A stretch of 64,000 bases of DNA from Triatoma infestans (taxonomy: Eukaryota > Arthropoda > Insecta > Hemiptera > Reduviidae). Every line of letters starts with the position of its first letter. Position 1 is the first letter of the stretch. The notes under the pieces were generated by a model, which was given only the letters and a program-made list of their open reading frames with translations, ran no database searches and was not told the origin of the DNA. The DNA lies in NCBI GenBank assembly GCA_011037195.1, contig JAAEAF010014501.1, positions 51,817 through 115,816 on the forward strand. The letters are read 5' to 3'. A program made the position numbers and the translations under genes. Shown here piece after piece: positions 1 to 13,100 of the stretch.

Positions 1-837
1 GCATTTTGCTTATTATAATTCAAATAATCAAATATTATCCAGAAATTTGGCTCTACAGGCCATTGTTCTCTTTGAAAATTGAGAATTATTATAATTTCTT
101 GATTTTATTATTTTTATTAATTCTTTAATTTCGTTTTCTTTGTTGATTGAAATTAAATGGCTTATAAAAATAAAAATCACTTTTTATTTTCAAAGACTTG
201 CTCAACCAGAGCTGCATGGCATTAATTATTACGGTGGATCTGATGAGGAGCATTATAGGCTGAGGAAGCATATGAAACTATTGGCTCTGGTTAACAGAGG
301 TCGTTGCAGGTTTCTCTTGACAGTGAAGAACCCATTCCTTGTCCTTTACTGTTGCGAGAGCCTTGACAAAAACGAAATTCTTCCAACTGAGCGGCGAACT
401 ATTTGGAGGCGCCTCTCAAATTGCTTCGAGGCTTGCTCATAGTCAGCAGTTAAGTGGGATTTCACATATCTTTGAGATCATTCCCCTTCTTAATTTTGTT
501 TTATACTCATCACTGTCGAAAATTTGAAAAAAATGGAGAAGTCGTTTTCGAGAAAATCATAAAAAAACTAAAAAATTGAAGCATGCCGTAATGTCGCAAA
601 ATGCGGTTGATATAAATAAAAATAAATAATTTTGTCGTATTCAGAGGGCCTCCACATAAATTTTCAGTGAAAATTCAATTATGAATTTTGAATTGAAGCT
701 CGCAATATTTCCTTCTCTTAGCAGTCAGGGAAAAAAGAACTGTTTAATTCACTGTGGTTTACAGCAAAACGTCAAAGAATCTTCTGTATGCAACAGTCCT
801 CAGTGTCTAATAATTATTTCAATATACAAATTACTAG

Positions 838-1019
838 TCAGGAAAGAGATTAGCTCAGTGGTAATGTGCTGGACTTTCCCACAAGCAGGTCCCGGGTTCG
901 AGTCCAGCGGTGCTGGCCTTAGATTTTCTCTTCCTAGGAGCCTCTACAGCTCACTATAGCTCATATGGACAGTGTTGTCTGTAAGGAGAGAACACTGCCT
1001 TAAATAAATAAAAAAAAAA
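838..1019 (+). mobile_element. SINE family 1 (tRNA-derived), at takeout splice donor
   Basis: The head is tRNA-like: TTAGCTCAGTGGTA resembles a Pol III A box and GGTTCGAGTCC a B box. The body CCTAGGAGCCTCTACAGCTC is shared by copies at 12793, 14396 and 21905, and the copy ends in A-rich (AAATA)n. Target-site copies AAATTACTAG (828-837) and AAATTACCTAG (1020-1030) flank it. The right copy contains the splice donor of takeout exon 5. Confidence 0.8.
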
Positions 1020-1026
1020 AAATTAC

Positions 1027-1176
1027 CTAGAGCTTTGTCTCCGTTGAACAAATTCTCCAGAAGTATTTCCATTTTTTTAGCATCAAAAGTGAAATCGAAA
1101 TTACTAATTTGGTAGTATTTCTTATCATTCTTTTGTATTTCTTTGAATTTCAATTGTGCACTTCCAGTGAAATCAA
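1027..1176 (-). CDS. takeout gene 1, exon 5
   Basis: 150 bp, acceptor GTAACAG, donor GTAATT. It encodes DFTGSAQLKFKEIQKNDKKY, then YQISNFDFTFDAKKMEILLE and NLFNGDKAL. The LxNLFNG motif is characteristic of takeout proteins. The donor lies at the edge of a SINE insertion (838-1019). No counterpart exon for gene 2 was found in the window. Confidence 0.82.
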
Positions 1177-4100
1177 CTGTTACAACAAACATTATAGGAT
1201 AATTCTGGTATAATCTATTAAAAATTAACACTTATTCTACTTAAACAACTAAAAATGAGATTCTAAATGCATCTATAATCTTTAAATGCCATATTTATTT
1301 GTTACTATGATTGTTCATTTATAATATTATTTATTATGTTTATTATGAAGTAATTTTGTTTGTAATAGGCGCTCTTCTCTCAGAGATCAATAAATGCCAG
1401 TAGGATCAATTTGGATCACAGGAAAATAGTTTAATTGCCAAAGGTCAGTTTAAATTGGACAATAACTGTTCAATTAATCAGACAGAGCTGATTGCAGTGT
1501 TAGAGACGACTGAATAGATCTTGAACACAACTCACCAAACAAGAATTACATTATACGATTACATAGTCAAGTCACCATGAAACTTTTACTGGTAAGTGAA
1601 AAACCGGTCTATTCTAATCTTAGATATTAAGAAAAACAAAAAATGTTAAGCAATATGCTAAGATTATTACAAGCGCATATTGGTGTTGCGGATAATGAGC
1701 TGGTGGATTACAAAGCTAAGGAAGCCGTACAGGATGTCTCTTTGCCCATAAGTTTTGACAAATACCTTTCTTCCTTTCTTAAATCAACAGTGAAGAAAAG
1801 AAAAAAATCTAGAAAAGTGTGAGGAAATTCACAAAGTTTGCTGTAACTAAAGCATATTTTCCTAAAGTCACCGACCGGTTAAAGGCTTCTATTATCAAAA
1901 CCTCACTTTTAGATTAACATTTTCTTGACTGGACATGGTCCTTTCAAACACCCTATGCATCATCTTAAGGGCTAACAAGAATTTCAAATTGTTCTATGAT
2001 AATTTATCACTACAAAATCCAGGCCATATATTCTTCAACTACAGGGAGGACGAGCGCTCCAACAAAATTCATAAAAAGATTATTCTTACACTTCGCCCAT
2101 AGAAATCTAGTATTGATAGAAAATTATACATATTTTGTGGATTTTCTTCACACAAACTGGAGAGATGTAAACGGCCAGTTTTGCTTTAAAAGTTACTTTA
2201 GTCACTTTGTTTCCATTTATTTGACATGCTAGATATTTTATGGGCTAATTATTATTATGATTTTGTTGCCTTCGTGTAGTTGGAGAATTTAGTTTGTAAT
2301 GAGTTATTGGAAATTTTTTTGTTTAATTTTTCTACATTATAGTTTTATTTCATTATCATTTTATCAATAACAATAATAATATCATTTCACTGCTATAGTG
2401 ATACCGCTTTAACTAATTGTAAATTTAATGCATGTGATACGTTTATGGCAAAATGCCGAATAAATTTCCTTTGCCTAGGATTACTAACGAAAGGCAAACA
2501 AAAATAAATAAATCTGAAATAAGTAAGATGTGGTACTTACTGAACGTTAAATTACAAAATCCATTGCCCTGGATTGGTAGGACCAAGACCTGGCCAGTTA
2601 CGTTGTAGCCACCTGTAGCCACTATTGCCGGTACTTCAATATCTACATGCATATCCTTCCAATCAGTTCTACAACAACACAGATGGTATGACGATCGGCA
2701 GTTATAAATATTATATATCTGATATATGAAACACTCAAACGATTTCTCCCTTACTAAAATTTTCATTGTTATAATAGGAAAATTTTTATAATTTCCCTTC
2801 TTGTTGTAAGAGAAAAGTATTTGATCACATAAACGTTTTCATAATTGGAGTTTTCATAAGAAATACATGTTTTGAGTTTGCCTGAATATGAAAAAAATTG
2901 CTGGAGCGAATAACCTGTAATGTTTGTTTTGATTGAACGGTTGGTGAACAGAATTTAACCTACTCGATTCTTAGCAAAATATTCGGTCAGTATCTGTCAA
3001 ATTGCAACTTTACCTACATAAATTTTTGCTTTTTGCTATTGCTGTCAGGAGGAAGTATGCAATTGTAAAAAATTTTCGATATTGAATAACAACTCAAGGT
3101 TTCCTGAGTCAGTAAATGTGGTTTCTAGATATTGATCTTGTTTGTATACACGAGTTAAGTGTTTATGTTCAAAAAAACTCAAAAACGGAACGACGGAGAA
3201 AGTTCAAACTTGATATATCGTTTAAGTTCTACCATGGAACCTAAGAATAAGATTTTTGGACAAAATTGGCCAACCGTAAGTACCTATCCAACCCATAATT
3301 TACAACCCAATTATTATTATCAATAAGAAGGAGTAAATTCGAGATCACAGAAGAGGAGTTTCTGATAATGACGCGATCTTGTTTCCTTAGAATAATTTAA
3401 TCAAGATATTATTAATACTATTCTGTTTTAACAGGTCATATGAATTATTTGTATGATCATTATTTCATTTTTTTTTAAAATTCAAATAAACTAACTTACT
3501 TCACATTTGTAATTTTCAAGTCTTTAACACCAGCGATTTCCAGATGTTCGAAATTCAATTTAATACTTACAGGACCATGTCCTTGATCAATGGCTATTGT
3601 ATCGAAATGCATTGGGTCCAATGGAAACACACCTAAACTAGGATTACCTGCAAATATAATAGATTTTAAAGATAAAGCAATTAACTTTTAAAACTGCATG
3701 CTTGACCGTATTTTAACATCATTGTAAATTTCTTTTCAAAGATATTAGTTTCGTTTATTTATATATCTTATGTAGACGATATATCAGTTGGTAATTACGT
3801 ATCAAATCACCATTTCAATTCATTATTTTGAAATGAAATCTTCGAAAAGAGATTACCACTTGGAACTACATCGTACTAGGTATGGAAAATAAGATATCCA
3901 TTATGGAACGTGAATTACCTTCTTTTTTTAAAAATAATTCTTGATTTTTTAAGGAAAAATTACGATTGTTCATTCAAAATCAAAGATCTGAGCTGCTCGT
4001 AAATAAATTTAGCCTTTAGGGAAGGAAACATAGACTAGCTACTTTTTCGGATTCTTCACATCCCGGTAGTCCCAGTTTGAAACGAGAATATAAGAAAGAA

Positions 4101-7100
4101 AACTCCAGTGAATGGTGGTGTGGTGAAAGCGGTATTGAATTTGAAATTGAAATATAGCCAGGATGAACGAAGGAAGATTGATTGGTAGAGAAGGCAAAAC
4201 AGTATTGTTTTGTTGGATCTGTAATATTTGCTTTTGACATACTTTTTTTTTTACAAACCAGTTGAATTATTTTTGTTCACATTACTGGGAATATATTTCT
4301 TAACATTATATTTTATTTTTTATTCTTAGCCACTCTTAAGACTTAGAGTGATGTGATTGGAGTAAAAAGCCCTCTGTTGAATACAAGATCACATATAGCT
4401 GATATCTGCCAACAAGATCACCACCAACGTGTTCTAAACCCCCTCTGTTACGCTCACTTGTACAATACGGTACGAAATGGGCTACAACATTGAAGAACCA
4501 AGCTTCCTCTAACGTATGTCTAACTTACACCAAAAGCTAGAAGTTTGAAAACAAGCATCAAGATCCTAAAATCAACTGTTAAGCAGTCTAAAACCAACTC
4601 AGTATATAAGAGTTTTTAAATCAACAACTAAAGAGCCTACAACAAGAAATCAAGAAGTCAAACTGATTGCAAACGGCATTCAAGAACTTACTAAATATTA
4701 TCTAAGAGTCTATAAATATTTTCTCAAAGAGTTACTTCAAACAACTGTTTATAACAATGATAAATTTTCTTCCCTCAGCTCTCTGCTAGGAGACCAGCTA
4801 CATCATTCATCAAGAGAATCTACATCAACTCTCTTCGTTCGGTTACCCTTTCCTCTCTATCATTCTCTATGTATAGTATAAATTGTGAGTGCAGCTTGTG
4901 AAGTCTGTTTATTATTCCATCAACATTGCCTTTCGCTATCATCCTGCCCCAATTATTTTGCAAGTGAATATTAGATCACTCTGGAGAACTTCCCAATTTA
5001 ATGAATCTTGCTGGTGTGGTCGGAGCGGGGGTATATGGGGGCAGGCCTACAGTTAAGATTAAGGCCAGCCTAGGGAAGTAAGCTACGATCTTTCAGTCCG
5101 AAGTTGTGGCGTTACAACTCTGCGCTAAGGAGATTATAAGGCAAGGGTTAGTGAGTAGAAGAGTGGCTATATACTCCGATAGTCAGGCAGCCATGAAGGT
5201 ACTTTCCTCACACCAAATAGCTCAACACTGGTGTGGGGCTGCCTATCTGCCCTAACCGAGGTGGTTGTTCTGCCCTAACCGAATAAGCTGACACTTGCTT
5301 GGGTGCCGGGCCATGCGGGGTTCCTTGGTAACAAAAGGGCGGATGGGCTCGAAAGATACCTTTATAGGCCCCGAGCCCTTCTGCGGGTTGCCCAGAAGCC
5401 TCATTCACGCTTCTATCAAGGAATGGATAGAAGACCAGCGTCTGCGATGGTGGGAAAGTACGCCAGGGCAGAGGCAGGCGAAATTCTTTATTAAGAGACA
5501 TTTGCCTAAATTTACCAAGGACCTACTGAGCCATAGCCGAATGGATATAAGGCTAATAACTAGGCACTGTAGACTGAATAGGCAGACCTACCATTTTTAC
5601 TTGCATTATGCATTTAGACAACGCATTATACCCCGAGGAGGAAACCCCGGTGTACATCCTTTGTGAATGTGCCGGACTGGCAAGAACAAGGTTTCTTCAA
5701 CTGGGGACTAGTAATCCTGAAGTCACGAACTTCATGACGGAGCCTCTTTCAGCTTCGCTAGCCCTGATTAAGAGGGCGAAGCTGAAGGATATGCTATAAA
5801 TTAAGGGGATCCACAATAGACCACCTCTTAATGTAGGTCGCAGTGGAATGAGGTGCGGCCCTCCCCAAACTAATCAAATCTTGCTGGTGTAAAAAGGGTT
5901 CTTCCAATCAGTCGCGAGCTAGATCTCGCGATCTTCTGAAGAGAAAACATTAGAGAATTGAAAATTTCACACCAAATGATAATTCAGTGTAGTGGTAAAA
6001 AACAGTAATCATACAAACTGGACCAGAATGGTCTTAGATTGTGCTACAGTTAACGTGTGTTGCAAAATGATCCTTGTATAAAGTGATGTCTAGGTCGTCC
6101 TTGTAGCAGACGGAGTAATGAGGGGCTTTAACCTCAAAAAGAAATCCAATGAATGTATGGCCCGGCCACTCGGAATGTTTTTTTTTTTTTTGCTATTAAA
6201 TACTAGTTTTGAAACAATTATTAGCTCAATAAATGAACAAATATAATTGTAGATAACACCCAATTATTTTGGAAGAAACATAATTATCGTTTTAAAACGA
6301 AAAAAAAGAGGATATTCGTGAATTTTAATTTATTTTCGTGGCACTTAAGATTTGTTTTTTATAATTAGTCCATCTGCGTGTCACGCAGGCAATTTTACTT
6401 TTAATGAATTTTTATTCTATACATATTAGCAATAAGAAACAATTTATTTCAATTAGAAATACCGTTAAAAAAAAAAAAATCAAGTTACCTCCAACAAGAT
6501 CATGTACAGCCTCCTCGATAGCTCCTTTCAGACAGTCATTCATTCCAGGATCATCTTTCTTGCATGTCTTCCAAGTTTTAGCTAATTAAATATAATAATA
6601 TATTAAATTATTTTTAATAACTATTAATTAATTCAAATATACTTATTTAATAATAATTAAATATGTTAATTATTGAAACCTTGGAGTATAATAATAGTAA
6701 CCCACTAGTCAGATTTTATATTTCCAAAGATTCAAAAATCTGATTTGAAACACTCACATGATTTGTCAAATTTTTTTTTCAAACTTGGATTTTTACGTAT
6801 ATAGTGTGGCTCTAACAAAATACAATGACAGTGGGGTATATTATTTGATAGTACTCTAGACGTAGGCAGTTAGACGTGGTAGGAATTCAGATGAGAACGC
6901 CTTCATCATACCCGAATAACATTCAAACGACCAACATCATAGACGGCCATCAAAAATTCCTCAAAAAATCAATTTTTTGTAGAAAAATATTAAAAACAAA
7001 AAAAAGTTACGTCAACAATTTGTACAGTTAACGTTCAAAAAATCCAAAACATTAAAAAACAAACGTCTATAAACTTATATTACCGGTTAATCGGTTAGAT

Positions 7101-10100
7101 TGATTCTTCAAATTAATTAAGTATATAATTTTGCAAACCTGGAGTTAAAAGCAACCCGGTGAATATCTTTGCAAGAAGTGCCTCTATAATATAGGGTTGG
7201 TGCAAAAATAATGCAGGTTTTTTATATGCCAAAAAAAAAAATTATTATAATTTGTATAAAACTAAGATTATTTATTCAAAATATGTTCCATCATTATCAA
7301 CACATAGTTGCCAACGTGTCAGAAGCATTTTTATTCCAGTTTCTAAAAAATCTTTATTTAAACTCTCAATAAACTCGCGGAAGGCATTTTCGGTTTCACT
7401 TCGGTCCCTAAATTTTTTTCCTCTTAAGAAGTTGTCCAAATGTCTAAATAAGTGGAAGTCCGGCGGCGAGAGATCGGGGGAGTATGGAGGGTGCGGAAGT
7501 GTTTCATATTTCAATTCCTGAAGTTTCCTGAGAGTTGGCATTGCGATATGTGGCCTGGCGTTATCGTGAAGAAGAATTGGTCCTTTCCGATTCACCAATG
7601 CTGGACAAAGATTTTGCAATTTCCTATGCATTTTGTCAATTTCTTGACAATATGTTTCAGCCTGATTGTTTCGCCAGTATTTAGGAAGCTGTAATGAATA
7701 ACACCTGCAGTAGACCACCATACTGTCACCATTACTTTTTTCGGGTGCAGGCTTGGTTTCGCGAAATGTTTTGGTGCTTCATCCTTGTCCAGCCACTGGC
7801 CTGACCGTCTCCTGTTGTCGTATTGGATCCATTTTTCATCACATGTCACGATTCGATTAAGAAATGGTTCATTTTGGTAGCGCAACAGAAGAAAATTGCA
7901 AATTTCAAAACGCCGATGTTTTTGGCTCTGGGTCAATTCGTGAGGTACCCACGTGTCGAGCTTTTTAACTTTACCAATTTGTTCGAGATGGCGAACGACT
8001 GTTGAGTGGACAACACTAACTTCTCTCGCAAAGTCCCGAGTGGTTTTGCGAGGGTTATCTTCCACCAATGCCCTAAGATGGTCGTGATTAACAACAGAGG
8101 GCCTACCGCGACCTTCCTTGTCTTCGAGATCAAAATCTCCAACAAGAAATTTTTGGAACCATGGCTGCACTGTACATTCACTGATGCTTCCTTCACCCCA
8201 AACAACATTGATATTACGCGCAGTTTGAGCCGCACTTCGACCAAGTTTGAACTCGTAAAAATAAATTTGACGAAAATCTTGTTTTGACATGGTGAATATC
8301 GGAGGTCTTAACTCATACAAAATGGAACACAAACTAAACTGATATTTGAGGAAAAACAACATTAATAAACATTGTTTATAATCCATTACCTAGACTGGAG
8401 GATTATCTTTGTTTACTTGGCAAGCAGAAGTAAACAAAAGATGAAAGTTCAAAAACCTGCATTATTTTTGCACCAACCCAATAATTAGATACGTTATTAA
8501 TATATCACCTCCTTTGAATAATGGAAAAACAATAGATTTATTAAAAATGGGCGGGATTAAATTAACATGGTAAATATAATTTAAAAAAACTGGCAGGGAC
8601 AATCTATCAGGGACTTTTTTTTTTTTTTTATAAAATTCTTAGGTAATACGATCAACGCCTGGGGCTTTATTATGTTTTAAATTAGATACAGCAAAAAGAA
8701 ACTCATCTTTTAAGTTGAAGGGGGGGAGGAATTAAGAAAAGAATTATAAATAAAAGTTCCGGCATATTGAACTAATAATGTATATAGCTCGATAATTTGG
8801 AAAAAAAATACTTTGGGCGGGGCTAATTAGGCATCATTAGACATCAGGTGAACTAATAATTAGACAAGAACCAGCTAATTAGATATCAGGTGAACCAATA
8901 AAGAATGTAAATAGACGCAGTTTTAACCAGCAGTTATAGAGCAACTTTGTTTTTTTAAGTTATGTCGAGCAATCTGGAATATACTAAATGGAGGATTAAG
9001 AAAGAAGAACTGTGAAATAATTATTATTATTATTATAAATGCTTTATTAGCTAATAACAATTTTACATGTTTTATTTTTACATTCATTTAGCGCCTTGAT
9101 CAAATGATCGTCAGGCGAGTTCCGCACTTCTCTTTTATTATTTAAATTTAACACTATTACAATAATTGCAAGTTAACAATTGTTTCCATAGAATATAGAT
9201 TTCCCATTAATAAATCAACACTAAATAATATAGATGCCAACAATGCCAATATGGATTAAACAATCAATAAAATTAAATAAACTATACCATAACAAACCAA
9301 TAATAATCATAGAATAATATACTGATATAATATAGAGATAGTACTGATATAATATAGAGATAGTACTGATATAATATAGAGATAGCACTGATATAATATA
9401 GAGATAGTACTGATATAATATAGAGATAGTACTGATATAATATAGAGATAGTACTGATATAATATAGAGATAGTACTGAATAATATACATATATATAATG
9501 AAATAACAGTAGTAATAATATATCATTTATAAAATAAAATGACTCTTTCTAGATGGTAATTTCGCTGATTTTACCTTGCCAGTATTTATATGCATATTTT
9601 ATATAAGATGCAAGCGCGTGCCAATTTTTACCATTGATTAATTCCAAACATAGTTCACTTGTAATTGTGGTATTCCAAAGTATTGTTGCCTATACTCCGC
9701 CAGCAAGGCGGACATATTGCACAAGGGGCAGTTAAACTAACGTTTCGGGTACCCAAGGTTTATTAGTCAAGTTCAATATATCTGACTTAATTTTAATTAT
9801 TAATCTGAAATTTTGAATTCAGATAATGTTTTTGCAAAGAGAAGTTTAAATAACTATAGAGATGGTGGTATGTACTATTTGTAACTCTAGACCGTAATTG
9901 GCTCATTTCATTTTCCGCCATTTTTTTCAATAGTTCAACCGATATTTTACCCCACTGACTATTATCCAATTTAAATTTACTCCACAATTTGTATTTGGTT
10001 AGTAATTCGAACCACTCCCCAGCCCAAGTAATTCTCTTATTTAAAGAACTGTGAAATTTGAAACCCTATTGTTAGACATAGTGATATTATTTCCGTTTAT

Positions 10101-13100
10101 TTCTAAATTGATTGAAAATCTGGCCAAAGTTCCATAAAATCGCGAATAAAATTACACCGAATTATAAAATATACCTTCGACTTGTTAAAAAAGACATATT
10201 TATATTCTTTATTTGAATCAATATATTAAGCACTTCTATCTAACAATATTGTCTGGAATAGATTTAATCCAATAAATGACTTATTCCTTAACTGAAGGCA
10301 GGTATCGTCAAACTAGGGTTTCTTTCTAAAAAAAAAACCTTAATAAAGCCCAGAAAGAAGTGGAAGTAGGGCAGCAGAGCTTAATAGCATCTGTAAAAGC
10401 ATTTAATCAATCTTGAACTCCGGAAGGAAAACAAAAAATTGAGTATTTCTTAAAATGGAATCCATTTTGGATTTATAATTATCGGCTATATCCTCTGTCC
10501 AAAATAGTTAAGCTATAAGAGACCACACTGTTACCTCCAAGGAAGTTTCAAAGTTCAGTGACAAATATTTAAAGGAAGAGATCTAGGAAAAACTTACTGG
10601 TAAAACATAAAAATCATCAATAGCAGAAATACAATCAAGTGAAATACTGCTAATAACATTTACTGATGCATATTACTTATATAAAAGTGAATTCCCTTTT
10701 ATTGTCAGCCCAAAAATCTCCCATTCAAAATTATCACATTATAATTATCACAGAATTCCACAAAACTTGGCACCACTAACATCACCAATTCCCATCCCTA
10801 AAAATGTCGGCATTTATCAACTAGCAAGTTGTTATCGGGAAGGGTCTGAGAGGTAGCAATCCTAACCTTTACAATGCCTCTCCTACCATCACATAAATCT
10901 AAGTGAGTTGTGCTCCACCTAAATAGTTTTTTTTTCAACTTTAGGAAAACTATTTTCTCAAAAGTTACAATTTATAAGAGTAAAGATGATTTACTCACGT
11001 AATGAATAATATCCGTTTAAGTCCAAAAGTTAAATCTTGAAAATATTATATACTTATAGCTTTGTTAATTGCATTAAATCACTTATAACGCAGAAACTGT
11101 TCGATAGATTTTTTTTTTTTAAATAAAACTACACTCAAACAACCTCAAAAAAACACACCTTTTGTATATAAACTCAAATAATGAAACCATCAATACAGAA
11201 AAAATGACAAAGCTAAACAAACACGTCCTTATAGTATTAGGACTAAACGTCAATTCTCTCAAAACAGGTATATCCGGCGAAAATTCAAAAAAAAAAAAAA
11301 AATAAATAAATAAACCACAATTAAGGGCAAAGTTTGAGCGTTGAAAACATTATTAAACTAGTTATAAGAAGTTTATGATGCAAGGGACAGATTGAGAAAA
11401 AAAAAAAAAAAACGAATTTAGTTTATATGTATAATTAAACGAATTTAACAATCTTTATTTAAAATTTATTTCAATAAAGAGATACAAATTAGTCATTTTT
11501 CTATAAAAACATAGAATACTGAACTGTCGCAATGCCTAGAAGATATAGTTAGCTATCTGACTGGAGCGGGTGTTGGTGTAGTGGTTATGTGCATGGACTT
11601 GTAAGTGGGAGGTCCCCAGTTCGATTCCCGCGTATAACTGCTAAATTTTATATTGGTTTAAAAAATGTTATATTAGTAAAGTAGGTGCTTCCGTCCTCGT
11701 CCACGACACCTTATTTGGTTGTTGGACGTTAAGCCTGCCTGAAAAAAAATAGGCATTACTTTACTTTACTTACAGTTATCTGACTATGATAGGGATTGAT
11801 TGCCGGAATGTAAGAAACTGGATCCTTGTGAGAAACTTAATTTAACTGAAACACAGTTCTTTACTAAGTACAGATTTGAAGATATTTATCTAAAGATGTA
11901 GAAATAATCAACTTTTCAGCAGAAGTTTTTGCCTTTCAACTGTTGTTGAAAAAGATTCGGTAAATAACTATATACAAATGGGTTTCCAACGGGGTTAAAA
12001 TTTGCTCAGTAATAACATCCGTTTGGTCTTATCAATCTTAGGAGAGGAATGAGATTGTTATTAGTTTGGTCAACGATTGATCTTGAAAAGTTTCCAGGCA
12101 GCTGCGTAATTTTGAATTTGATATTCACCCAGTGTTTTGGTGAGGATACCAGAGAGTTGTATTTTGTCATTATCAAAGCAAAACCGGACATAAGAATTCA
12201 GTTTTCTGATATTAATAGAACTTTTTTAGTTTAAAGACTCAAAAAAAAAAAAAAATCGAGTTCATTAAGCCAGATATTTGACTATAATATAAATTGCTTA
12301 ATTACTTTCTCTTGCTCCTAGTAACAGGAAGTATCTATTGTAATCGTGTCAATTTTTCGATATCGAATTTTGTTTTCAGGTCGCTGAGTCCAAAAAAATA
12401 ATTTTTAGAAAATGATCTCTCTGTGCGTATATTTGTATGCATAGCTCAAAAACTAAAAATCGCCGAAAGTTCCAAAATGATATTCCGATGGGTATCACCA
12501 TGAGATCCGACAGGACCATAAACTGTCAAAATTCCTGAACCGGAAGTGCCACTTTACTAGTTGGATTTTTTTAAAAAGTTTTTTGCGGTTTTCCTCAAAA
12601 ATAATTCTTGGTATATTCTTTAAACTTGATATATTAATTATACATAAAAAGAGTTCTAAATCTTATGTGAAACATTTGTTTGGAAAAATTCATTTAAGAT
12701 TCTTAGAGTGACAGGATTAAGTTTTCCTTCCAATGTGCTGGTTATAGGTTTCATACAATCTATCATCTAAATCATATTGATTAGAATAAAGTACGTTAGG
12801 GAAGGGAATAGCTAAGCGGTTAGCGTAGCTGTGCTACCCTTTGTTTTTTTTATCTTGCTAGGAGCCTCTACAGCTCACTGTAGACAGTGAGCGTAGGTGA
12901 TGGACAGTGTTGTCTGTAACGAAAGAACACTGTCCAGAGGCCGGCAGTGCACTGAGAAGGCTCCGGGCGCCAATGCCCATAAATGTTGACGCGCCTTAAA
13001 TTAAAAAAAAAATATATACGAAACAATACGATTGGATTCGAAATCCTTTTGCAACCAATGTCTATAAATTCTGCAGATGTACTTTCTCTGCTAATTCGAG

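Noticed and set aside
1..52. Possible next exon of takeout gene 1 (AG acceptor with an open frame to the edge)
   Set aside because: The frame is compatible but the translation (PNFWIIFDYLNYNKQN) lacks takeout C-terminal features such as NENW or similar, so it is not supported.
140..527. Overlapping 100- and 62-codon open frames on the plus strand
   Set aside because: No recognisable motif, and neither frame matches the expected last takeout exon on the other strand. Possibly decayed TE sequence.
9321..9477. CRISPR-like array
   Set aside because: The repeats are directly adjacent with no spacers, and the genome is eukaryotic.
9221..9526. 101-codon open frame on the minus strand
   Set aside because: It is produced by the 22-bp minisatellite; the translation is a cyclic repeat of Tyr/Ile/Ser with no domain.
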